28,311 nt of DNA from Chara braunii. Lineage: Eukaryota; Streptophyta; Charophyceae; Charales; Characeae. This document shows, in pieces, positions 27,201 through 28,311 of the stretch. The stretch lies in contig BFEA01000194.1 in assembly GCA_003427395.1 (NCBI GenBank), positions 1,247,282-1,275,592 of the forward strand, written 5' to 3'. The first letter of the stretch is position 1; the number at the start of each line of letters is the position of its first letter. The notes beneath the pieces were generated by a model. It had not been told where the DNA came from, did not search any database, and worked only from the letters and a program-made list of their open reading frames with translations. The translations under genes were made by a program, and so were the position numbers.

Positions 27201-27928
27201 GGGTCCGGATGGCAGCCATGCTATCTCTTTCTCATTCCATTCCATTACTTTATATTGTTGCTTTGCAATACATTTCTAGAGTAGACACTACAACACTAAA
27301 TGGACCAAACAGAAAAAAAAAAAGATGGACAAAGGTAAAAAAGGAATTGGAATTCGGCAATCGTTCCAACCTCAATTACAAGTATTTGCACTCCAGAAAG
27401 TCCCAGTCTGAGTACACCCCTAGAGACTGCTTGACAGTGCTTGTACTATTTTATAATATTATATCATGCATCTTGTATCCAGTTTTATTGTATATCAGTG
27501 ATGACAGTGCGCCTCACTGAATTTTTCATGTTCTGTGTGGATTCCATGGTACAGGATGGCATGATAGAGGATGGATGGCCTCACACACCTAACGCAAAGT
27601 TGATGGATGGCTGCGTAGCAAAGCATCCGAAACAGTGTGCAGCTCTGGATGCAGTTAGGTCCCCAAAAATCGAAGCTTTGACTTTTGTGAGCTCGTTTAT
27701 GCACTAATAATTAGTTAATAAGTCGGTAATAATTTGCTATCTGCTGGTGTTGCCGGGCTCTGCGGCTGGCGACAGGATTCTCGGTTATTAGGGGAAGTGC
27801 ACCTGGCGTTACTGAAGACGATATGTTCCGATCTTGAAGAAGCAGCGAGATCAGCTGCAGCGTCTGTGCCTGGTGGGGCTGGAGTTGTTTCTACCACAGC
27901 TGCTGTGGGTCATCCTGTCTTAGAAGAG
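782..27928 (+). CDS. RLT: RLT-type homeobox-DDT chromatin remodelling subunit, 10 exons, 3' partial
   Basis: Spliced CDS join(782-926, 3075-4253, 9830-9933, 11490-12641, 15702-15791, 18933-19097, 21238-21433, 22715-22818, 24965-25051, 27776-27928), continuing past the window. It gives 1125 codons with no stop. Domain order: homeodomain about residues 30-85 (KYPTDTVRAEL, then WFSHRRRKDRK); Gln-, Pro- and Gly-rich linker; conserved RLT block about 379-426 (VEAQMPEPLR, VEFDPLPLGAF); basic KKRK motif 444-447; RGG-like stretch about 750-773; charged coiled coil about 814-1000; DDT region about 1017-1125 (FADVLGIWPFTLDEL, then RLLGEVHLALLKTI). This order is that of Arabidopsis RLT1/RLT2 and related HB-DDT proteins. 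Those are nuclear partners of ISWI ATPases (CHR11/CHR17) and act in nucleosome spacing and gene repression. Function here is inferred from family membership. The low-complexity linkers are unusually long. Introns are 1.3-5.6 kb and filled with repeats. The family call is firm; exon 3 and the exact 5' end are less so. Confidence 0.88.
1066..1222. repeat. Five tandem units of about 31-33 bp
   Basis: Units of the form GATGTGCCGCACAGCGTGAG followed by CGGGACATGCC, repeated five times with a few changes each. The open frames across it on the minus strand are repeat-driven (CAAHIGMxRSR) and not taken as genes. Confidence 0.9.
1592..1647. repeat. (GA)n microsatellite
   Basis: About 28 uninterrupted GA units. 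Open frames reading RERERE or SLSLSL across it are artefacts of the dinucleotide. Confidence 0.97.
2000..2050. repeat. (ATG)n / (GAG)n triplet tract
   Basis: About eleven ATG units pass into GAGGAC and GAGGAG triplets. Further imperfect GATGA triplets occur upstream from about 1800. Confidence 0.9.
2151..2221. repeat. (AG)n microsatellite
   Basis: About 35 AG units, followed by a G run. It is the second of two long GA tracts in intron 1. Confidence 0.97.
2376..2450 (-). repeat. Possible tRNA-derived (SINE-like) fragment
   Basis: On the minus strand this reads TTCAGGTTGGTAATCC, then CAGGGTTCAAACCCTCG. The second is a good T-arm / B-box pattern and the first is A-box-like. The spacing between them (about 16 nt) is too short for a tRNA and no acceptor stem is visible, so at best it is a degenerate tRNA-derived repeat. 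Confidence 0.3.
2636..2785. repeat. AT-rich short tandem units
   Basis: Repeats of TTATTACTAAATCGTCAAAC / ATTATTAAATTGTCAAAC separated by AAAAAGAAAATTTT start near 2636, 2664, 2698 and 2765. The spacing is uneven and the copies have diverged. Confidence 0.7.
2975..2975. other. Single unknown base after poly-T
   Basis: An N follows a run of about 25 T. It lies in intron 1, so the coding sequence is not affected, although the open frame of exon 2 extends over it. Confidence 0.95.
3075..4253 (+). CDS. RLT: RLT exon 2: homeodomain helices 2-3, low-complexity linker, RLT block
   Basis: Acceptor gatgcgcag precedes 3075; the exon is phase 1 in and phase 1 out (donor GTAGGT at 4254). It opens with EDKYPTDTVRAELATQLGLS and the recognition helix KQLQMWFSHRRRKDRK (residues 70-85). 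His, not the usual Asn, stands at homeodomain position 51, as in plant RLT proteins (WFCHRR). A Gln-rich segment (about 125-158), a Pro-rich segment, an acidic patch (EYEEEALEMD), a long Gly run (about 242-261) and Gly-Val/Gly-Ala repeats follow. The last about 48 residues are the conserved RLT block after the homeodomain (AAIAAVEAQMPEPLR, LAVEFDPLPLGAF). The frame stays open upstream to an ATG at 2858, but that part is intron sequence with a poly-T run and an N. Confidence 0.87.
4283..4372. repeat. (GAT)n triplet tract
   Basis: GATGATGATG runs with a few CAT and GAG interruptions, just 3' of exon 2. Confidence 0.9.
4501..4555. repeat. (GTT)n microsatellite
   Basis: About 18 perfect GTT units. 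The poly-Val and poly-Thr frames across it are not genes. Confidence 0.97.
4917..4954. repeat. Poly-T run ending at an N
   Basis: About 34 T followed by AAAN. The unknown base at 4954 marks an assembly weak point. Confidence 0.9.
5505..6140 (-). repeat. Four tandem units of 150-170 bp with tRNA-like T-arm box
   Basis: Each unit carries AGGATTTGAACTCGTGATC, at 5524, 5675, 5845 and 5997. After it come GATGTTTATCAGTAGTTGGACC, CAGTCTCTCAACC, CTTCTTCCGTTTTCGTT and CTGCTCGTTTCACAT, then a TATTAAAAA tail that leads into the next unit. On the minus strand the shared box is GATCACGAGTTCAAATCCTC, a good pol III B-box (GTTCAAATCC) with T-arm shape. This suggests a tRNA-derived repeat amplified in tandem. 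No A-box is clear. Confidence 0.8.
7690..8045. repeat. Long imperfect polypyrimidine tract
   Basis: About 350 bp of mostly CTCCTCTTCCTCC-type sequence on + (purine on -). Open frames here are low complexity: Ser/Leu/Pro-rich on +, Glu/Arg/Lys-rich on -. It has no splice-consistent role that I can see. Confidence 0.85.
8741..9008. repeat. 117-bp tandem repeat, two full units plus partial
   Basis: GTTAGATCCGTTTGAGGACT starts at 8741 and again at 8858. Each unit contains several GGTCAAAGTTGGC / GGTCAAAATTGAGTGG sub-repeats and ends in a T run plus GGAAYAAGTT. A third, shortened unit (GGCTGGTCAAAATCTAGTGG) follows from about 8978. Confidence 0.92.
9830..9933 (+). CDS. RLT: RLT exon 3: small basic exon with NLS-like KKRK
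   Basis: This exon was found by phase. Exon 2 leaves one base and exon 4 starts on a codon boundary; this 104-nt exon (2 + 34 codons) between tatatcctcag and GTATGATG is exactly what converts one to the other. Joined to the G of exon 2 it reads DSKKRKVLSKKPEGLPNEDH and continues through DPRERKDAKPAAAVK. The KKRKV cluster resembles a monopartite nuclear localisation signal, which suits a chromatin protein. There is no strong family match for the rest. A degenerate look-alike lies about 225 bp downstream (10057-10128). Confidence 0.65.
10057..10128 (+). pseudogene. Degenerate copy of RLT exon 3
   Basis: CGTAAGCGGAGGGCTCTGTC, CATGATCCTGGGAACAAGGA, TGCAACGCCTCTGCAG and GTCGAG/GCATGATG line up with exon 3 (AAAAAGCGGAAGGTCCTGTC, CATGATCCTCGTGAAAGGAAGG, TGCGAAGCCTGCAGCAG, GTTAAG/GTATGATG). 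The frame is open (RKRRALSMEHDPGNKDATPL), but the donor is GC instead of GT and no convincing acceptor precedes it. It is a decayed duplicate, or less likely an alternative exon with a GC donor. Confidence 0.55.
10480..10756. repeat. Two (GA)n tracts with an N and duplicated flanks
   Basis: GA tracts at 10480-10554 and 10570-10684 are each preceded by GGTGTGGGGG. An N sits at 10624. The 3' flank GACTCTTCCTTGAATGTTAT plus TTGTTGAAT occurs twice (about 10683-10711 and 10729-10756) around a short GA run. The doubling may be real slippage or a misassembly. Confidence 0.9.
11123..11360. repeat. Three diverged tandem units of about 75-83 bp
   Basis: Units begin TGGTACACGAAGTTAGG (11123), TGGTACATAATCTTAGCC (11206) and GGTGCACAATAGCTGTTC (11282). 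They share GAACAGGTCAAGAGC / ACAGGTCAAGAGCGC and GAGTACAATGATG / GAGTATAATGATGTC. It lies in intron 3 close to the acceptor of exon 4. Confidence 0.7.
11490..12641 (+). CDS. RLT: RLT exon 4: Pro/Gly-rich linker, RGG stretch, start of coiled coil
   Basis: 1152 nt, 384 codons, phase 0 at both ends (acceptor tatgtgcag, donor GTCAGT at 12642). The first part is Pro/Ser-rich, including a dense Pro run around residues 557-583. The middle is Tyr/Gly-rich (HGGYYNSSGYGPGPDH). A Gly-Val-Gly region then leads to an arginine-glycine stretch (RGRGGGRGRGGRGGGRGGYG, about 750-773), typical of RNA- or protein-binding disordered regions. The last 45 residues turn Ala- and charge-rich (EKLRQMELQEQIRLERKRK) and start the long helix seen at this place in RLT proteins (RMERKRK in land plants). 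Reading on past the donor soon leaves coding-like sequence. Confidence 0.85.
13007..13471. mobile_element. Non-autonomous inverted-repeat element (hAT-like MITE), 465 bp
   Basis: Ends are CTAGGCT...AGCCTAG, with CCCGGGC-rich terminal regions. Perfect 8-bp direct repeats CAAATTAC flank it (12999-13006 and 13472-13479). The interior (GGAGCCAAAATCCAGGCTCC, AGTGTTCGGTCAAGGGGGG, GCCTTAGTCTGATT, GTTTGTATTGCAGTTCTACG) is shared with the element at 26390-26894 in the same orientation. It has no coding capacity. An 8-bp target duplication is usual for hAT elements; the superfamily call is inference. Confidence 0.85.
14291..14352 (-). repeat. Dispersed repeat block, inverted copy of 17757-17820
   Basis: ATCTTCTTCCTTATAACTCC, CCCTGTTCAGAACCTCTTGC and GTACAAGGCC...CACGT are the reverse complement of the block at 17757-17820, with only a few changes. 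That copy lies next to hammerhead-type repeat sequence, so both are probably pieces of one element family. Confidence 0.85.
14486..14880. repeat. Three diverged tandem units
   Basis: Units begin AGATCCCAGATGACAAGTCC (14485), AATCCTAGATGATGATTCCC (14701) and CCCTGGATCACTGGTCCC (14794). Each goes on through CACATGCAAGCACCGC-like, AGGCCRAACRAC-like and AACCAGGATGYCAA motifs. The first unit has an extra about 110 bp, including a second CCCAGATAC partial start. Confidence 0.8.
15041..15118 (+). ncRNA. Partial hammerhead ribozyme repeat (core and 3' part)
   Basis: Contains CTGATGA, stem II GTCGG/CCGAC with loop TGAAACT, GAAAC and AGTTTG, identical to the intact copy at 18109. The 5' stem III strand, the cleavage site and stem I are missing (GAATATC stands in their place), so no self-cleavage is expected. 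The repeat tail (CACAGCCCCTCGTTTGTTG and on to TCTGCCTA) runs straight into the assembly gap. Confidence 0.75.
15119..15161. other. Assembly gap (43 N)
   Basis: A run of 43 N between the tail of a hammerhead-type repeat and a GA tract. The true length is unknown. Confidence 0.99.
15162..15232. repeat. (AG)n microsatellite at gap edge
   Basis: About 35 AG units starting immediately after the N run. Confidence 0.97.
15702..15791 (+). CDS. RLT: RLT exon 5: charged coiled-coil segment
   Basis: 90 nt, 30 codons, phase 0/0, between cctgatgtag and GTATGC. It encodes LEEQRLLKEEEAREKRAKRE and ends DRAVIARRK. This continues the ERKRK helix of exon 4 and matches the Glu/Arg/Lys coiled coil before the DDT domain in RLT proteins (EAHEKRIRKELEKQDxxRRK). 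It opens with LEEQ, as exon 6 does, which suggests the two may be products of an internal exon duplication. That point is inference only. Confidence 0.85.
16059..16114. repeat. (CT)n microsatellite
   Basis: About 28 CT units on the + strand; the opposite orientation to the GA tracts in introns 1, 3, 4 and 8. Confidence 0.97.
16328..16374. repeat. (GAA)n microsatellite
   Basis: About 15 GAA units follow CCCTTCAGAAA. Although cag precedes it like an acceptor, the phase-0 frame meets TGA within about 20 codons without a donor, so it is not taken as an exon. Confidence 0.93.
16854..16879. repeat. Poly-G run
   Basis: 26 consecutive G followed by AGAGAG. The length is likely to be unreliable in short-read assembly. 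Confidence 0.97.
17574..17760 (+). repeat. Hammerhead-family repeat copy with mutated core and duplicated tail
   Basis: CCTCCTCATGTCGGTGAAAC followed by TCCGACGAAACAGTTTGCC is the hammerhead core with the CTGATGAG box damaged (CTCATG, bases lost). The tail CCCCTCGTTTGTTGACCTCT, CTCTGCCTATGGTTTACCGG and GCAGCTCTGTTTG follows. It is repeated in tandem at 17695-17757 after an AT run. The damaged box should prevent ribozyme activity. Confidence 0.8.
17757..17823 (+). repeat. Dispersed repeat block (inverted copy at 14291-14352)
   Basis: Reads TAACGTGGGTGGCCTTGTAC, GCAAGAGGTTCTGAACAGGG and GGAGTTGTAAGGAAGAAGAT. About 50 bp further on stands GCGCTCTGATATCATG (17869-17884). Its reverse complement, TGATATCAGAGC, is one mismatch from the initiator-Met tRNA primer-binding motif TGGTATCAGAGC of plant LTR elements. 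That link is suggestive only. Confidence 0.7.
18109..18166 (+). ncRNA. Complete type III hammerhead ribozyme fold
   Basis: All parts of a type III (open stem III) hammerhead are present in order. Stem III 5' strand CAGACTGT (18109-18116); cleavage nucleotide T at 18117; stem I GAGG/CCTC (18118-18121 and 18128-18131) with loop GTTCAG; catalytic box CTGATGA (18132-18138); stem II GTCGG/CCGAC (18139-18143 and 18151-18155) with loop TGAAACT; GAA (18156-18158); stem III 3' strand ACAGTTTG (18159-18166). Stem III pairs over 8 bp with one G-U. The site is GUU rather than the commoner GUC. Type III hammerheads occur in plant retrozymes, small non-autonomous retroelements. It is sense to the RLT transcript and lies in intron 5. 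Confidence 0.85.
18214..18307. repeat. Perfect 47-bp tandem duplication
   Basis: TTGGTCATACTGTAGTAAGA and the following 27 bases occur at 18214-18260 and again, unchanged, at 18261-18307. The identity points to a recent duplication or an assembly doubling. Confidence 0.95.
18664..18724 (+). repeat. Hammerhead-family repeat, tail only
   Basis: CCTCGTTTGTTGTCCTCTTC, CTCTGCCTACGGTTTACCGG and ACAGTTCTGTTTGTGA match the tail of the copies at 15041 and 17574. No ribozyme core is attached. Confidence 0.85.
18933..19097 (+). CDS. RLT: RLT exon 6: charged coiled-coil segment
   Basis: 165 nt, 55 codons, phase 0/0, between gttgtgtgtag and GTAAGC. It encodes a strongly helical Glu/Arg/Lys segment beginning LEEQARREEERLEREKKREQ and ending LEREKQKEVVR. 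It corresponds to the RLT stretch of the RKEEERLLREKQREEER type, thought to be a long coiled coil next to the DDT domain. The codon pattern is clearly coding compared with the surrounding T-rich intron. Confidence 0.88.
19359..19916 (-). mobile_element. Complete tRNA-derived SINE with target site duplication
   Basis: The element body is 19370-19905, read on the minus strand. The 5' head has GCGGACTAGCTCAGTTGGTT, with A-box TAGCTCAGTTGG (19879-19890) and B-box GGTTCGATACC (19836-19846 as complement). These form the internal pol III promoter of a tRNA-like head. The 3' end is a short (AAAT)n tail (19371-19386 as TTTATTTATT). A perfect 11-bp direct repeat, ACAGGCCTCTG on +, flanks it at 19359-19369 and 19906-19916. 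The acceptor stem does not pair, so it is not a working tRNA gene. Body length is 536 bp. Confidence 0.88.
20300..20466. repeat. 85-bp tandem duplication
   Basis: TTGTAATTTGGTGTAATAAT...CTGTTGCAGATCAGCGGAGG starts at 20300 and again at 20385, differing by about one base (TTGATTC / TTGTTTC). Each unit ends in an acceptor-like TTCTGTTGCAG, but neither is followed by a frame-compatible exon. Confidence 0.93.
21238..21433 (+). CDS. RLT: RLT exon 7: end of coiled coil
   Basis: Starts after cgtctgacag and is phase 0 in. It encodes VEKEKKKEELRLQREEAKVR, then LAKEKALAKKAAREAADLVE, then DDYLERQEAARARGLPYGDD and ADLDN. This matches the RLT pattern EKMRQKEELRxEKEAARxKAANERAIARRIAKESxELIxDE. I place the donor at GTGAAT (21434), leaving one base of a codon. 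Exon 8 accepts exactly that phase. The open frame continues to a stop at 21508-21510, so intron retention would truncate the protein before DDT. Confidence 0.82.
21434..22714 (+). other. RLT intron 7 (1281 bp, phase 1)
   Basis: GTGAAT to GTGACAG. It contains the 113-nt hairpin at 22300-22412. The rest is T-rich with nothing recognised. A short conserved exon could still hide here, because land-plant RLTs have a slightly longer link between coiled coil and DDT. Confidence 0.7.
22300..22412. repeat. Near-perfect hairpin with 41-bp arms
   Basis: The left arm 22300-22340 (ACTACCTTCTTCACCCGAAT and on) pairs with the right arm 22372-22412 over all 41 positions except four single mismatches (arm positions 7, 21, 33 and 39). 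The loop is 31 nt. No flanking target duplication was seen. It could be a small MITE or a miRNA/siRNA-type precursor within intron 7. Confidence 0.9.
22715..22818 (+). CDS. RLT: RLT exon 8: start of DDT region
   Basis: Strong polypyrimidine acceptor (cccttcttttcgtgacag). 104 nt, 2 + 34 codons, phase 1 in and 0 out, donor GTAAGG at 22819. It encodes VLPERFPPDCVLMKQPLALP, then PWDESQELVGHLFM. In land-plant RLTs the equivalent is FPPxSVxLKxPFxVxPWxxSxENVxNLLMVW, directly before and into the DDT domain. A second possible acceptor (tgccag, 22726) would shorten the exon by 12 nt in frame. Land-plant proteins have a few more residues between the coiled coil and FPP, so a missed micro-exon in intron 7 is possible. 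Confidence 0.82.
24068..24123. other. Nextera mate-pair junction adapter left in the assembly, with 9-bp duplication
   Basis: CTGTCTCTTATACACATCT (24077-24095) is followed directly by its reverse complement AGATGTGTATAAGAGACAG (24096-24114). These are two Tn5 mosaic ends head to head, the junction adapter of Nextera mate-pair libraries. GCTATGGAC flanks it on both sides (24068-24076 and 24115-24123), the 9-bp duplication made by Tn5 transposase. The 38 bp plus one copy of the 9-mer are therefore not genomic. Confidence 0.97.
24175..24242. repeat. (AG)n microsatellite
   Basis: About 34 AG units, 50 bp after the adapter artefact. Confidence 0.97.
24965..25051 (+). CDS. RLT: RLT exon 9: DDT domain core
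   Basis: 87 nt, 29 codons, phase 0/0, between tatatgcag and GTAAGG. It encodes CWSFVTTFADVLGIWPFTLD, then ELAEALHDH. This is nearly identical in pattern to the RLT DDT core VWRFLITFADVLGLWPFTLDEFxQAFHDYD. The DDT fold is a three-helix module; in ISWI partners it binds the ATPase subunit. This is the single most diagnostic exon in the window. Confidence 0.93.
25400..25780. repeat. Diverged member of the CCCGGGC element family
   Basis: GTTACCCGGCCCGGGTGGG near 25411, GACCCTGTGCCAAAAGTGGTT near 25595 and CCATGGGGTCCAAGGCGCCTGG near 25748 parallel parts of the element at 26213-27030 (GACCCTGGGGCAAAAGTTGTT, CCATCCCTGGTCCTTGC...GGGGCGCCTGG). Its ends and target duplication could not be fixed. Confidence 0.5.
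25805..25965. repeat. Small CTNGGCTACCA-ended element carrying the antisense hammerhead
   Basis: The left end CTTGGCTACCATGGACC and the right end CCACTCTGGTAGCCCAG are imperfect inverted repeats resembling the termini of the 26213-27030 element (CTAGGCTACCAGAGTGG). The 8-bp flanks do not match, so the element is old or rearranged. The right arm (25921-25962) is also an almost perfect inverted match of 26216-26257. Confidence 0.5.
25840..25897 (-). ncRNA. Type III hammerhead ribozyme copy, antisense, stem II weakened
   Basis: The minus strand repeats the copy at 18109 almost base for base: CAGACTGT, T, GAGG-GTTCAG-CCTC, CTGATGA, GTCGG-TGAAACT-CCAAC, GAA, ACAGTTTG. The only change is CCGAC to CCAAC, which puts a C-A mismatch in the middle of stem II. 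Catalytic boxes are intact. Flanks on both sides (GGGGATTCTG upstream, CCACAGCCCC downstream) match other family copies. Activity would be on an antisense transcript. Confidence 0.78.
26205..27038. mobile_element. Outer hAT-like inverted-repeat element interrupted by a nested relative
   Basis: The element spans 26213-27030, with ends CTAGGCTACCAGAG...CTGGTAGCCTAG. Perfect 8-bp direct repeats TTGCCAAA flank it (26205-26212 and 27031-27038). Without the nested insertion it would be about 305 bp. It has no coding capacity and CCCGG-rich subterminal parts. Confidence 0.85.
26382..26902. mobile_element. Nested inverted-repeat element (hAT-like MITE), 505 bp
   Basis: The element spans 26390-26894, with ends CTAGGAAG...CTCCCTAG. 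Perfect 8-bp direct repeats CATAACAT flank it (26382-26389 and 26895-26902). The interior is shared with the element at 13007-13471 (GGAGCCCAAATCCAGGCTC, GTCAAGGGGGGGAAA, GTGCCTTAGTGTGAT, GTTTGTATTGCAATTCTACA). Its left part holds the palindrome TCACCCGGGCGTGACGCCCG. It inserted into the outer element, so it is the younger of the two. Confidence 0.87.
27776..27928 (+). CDS. RLT: RLT exon 10: end of DDT domain
   Basis: 153 nt, 51 codons, phase 0/0, between gctggcgacag and GTGGGT. It encodes DSRLLGEVHLALLKTICSDL, an Ala/Gly-rich linker, and GHPVLEE. Land-plant RLTs have DYDPRLLGEIHVALLKTIIKDIE and, after a Gly-rich stretch, GGGHPxIVEGAYAWGFD. The next exon should therefore begin close to the GAYAWGF motif, but no such exon is found before 28311. 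The remaining gene is off the right edge. Confidence 0.92.
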
Positions 27929-28184
27929 GTGGGTGTGAGCCTTTGCTTTTTTTTTATTTATTCGAAAGGGGGTACCCCCTACCGTTATTGTGTCCATCAT
28001 GTTTCAAACTCGTTATCCGTTTAAAAGCAGTTACATGTGTACCGTGTAGCCACATGTGCTGGGTAGGTGGGTGTGTGTCTTGATCGTTGTTTGCGATTGT
28101 GCTTATACTTCTTCATTTGGAGAAAGATGCTTCTCAGAGTCAGGGCAGTATCGATGGAAGTCTGTGTGTGTATGGGCATAGTAG

Positions 28185-28270
<86 letters not shown>

Positions 28271-28311
28271 GGCGGTAGCTTCTGAGATTACTGTATTCCT
28301 CTCTCTCTCTC
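27929..28311 (+). other. RLT intron 10, start
   Basis: Begins GTGGGTGTGAG. It contains a long CT tract (28189-28269) and no acceptor followed by the expected GAYAWGF-type coding sequence. Confidence 0.75.
28189..28269. repeat. (CT)n microsatellite
   Basis: About 40 CT units; a second CT run starts at the very end of the window (from about 28300). Confidence 0.97.

Larger units (their letters stand above)
25052..27775 (+). other. RLT intron 9 (2724 bp, phase 0)
   Basis: GTAAGG to GCGACAG. It is densely packed with CCCGGGC-rich inverted-repeat elements (about 25400-27030) and one antisense hammerhead (25840-25897). 27040-27775 shows nothing recognised beyond low-complexity A/T runs. Confidence 0.75.

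Overview
The window looks like nuclear DNA of a streptophyte plant or alga. A large-genome charophyte such as Chara is my best guess, by inference only. The single protein gene I can support is a plant-type homeobox-DDT gene of the RINGLET (RLT1/RLT2) class, on the + strand. It is spread over about 27 kb with kilobase-scale introns and runs off the right edge. The introns are full of GA/CT microsatellites, tandem repeats and small non-autonomous mobile elements. No bacterial, organellar or viral coding signal was seen.

Gene model (all GT-AG, every junction keeps frame): exon 1 782-926, exon 2 3075-4253, exon 3 9830-9933, exon 4 11490-12641, exon 5 15702-15791, exon 6 18933-19097, exon 7 21238-21433, exon 8 22715-22818, exon 9 24965-25051, exon 10 27776-27928. 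The exons add up to 3375 nt, or 1125 codons. Exons 1 and 2 together rebuild a homeodomain. The end of exon 2 carries the conserved RLT block after it. Exon 4 is a Gly/Pro-rich linker with an RGG-type stretch. The end of exon 4 through exon 7 encode a long charged coiled coil. Exons 8-10 encode the DDT region. The WHIM-type C-terminal part expected of this family must lie to the right of the window. In Arabidopsis, RLT proteins partner ISWI-type ATPases in chromatin remodelling complexes.

Layout: 1-781 is upstream sequence with a decayed tandem copy of exon 1 (421-613). Intron 1 has a 5-unit GC-rich tandem repeat and two long GA tracts. Intron 2 (5.6 kb) has GTT and poly-T tracts, a four-unit 150-170 bp array with tRNA-like boxes, a 350-bp polypyrimidine tract and a 117-bp tandem repeat. 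Intron 3 holds a decayed copy of exon 3. Intron 4 holds an 8-bp-TSD inverted-repeat element, a tandem array and an assembly gap. Intron 5 holds an intact type III hammerhead ribozyme fold within a repeat family. Intron 6 holds a complete tRNA-derived SINE with an 11-bp target duplication. Intron 7 holds a near-perfect 41-bp-arm hairpin. Intron 8 holds a leftover Nextera mate-pair junction adapter flanked by a 9-bp Tn5-type duplication, which is an artefact. Intron 9 holds an antisense hammerhead and a nest of 8-bp-TSD elements.

The most interesting biology is the hammerhead-bearing, retrozyme-like repeat family inside the introns of this gene, together with the nested MITE family. The most important caveat is the sequencing adapter at 24077-24114. 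All family assignments come from reading the sequence; no database search was run.
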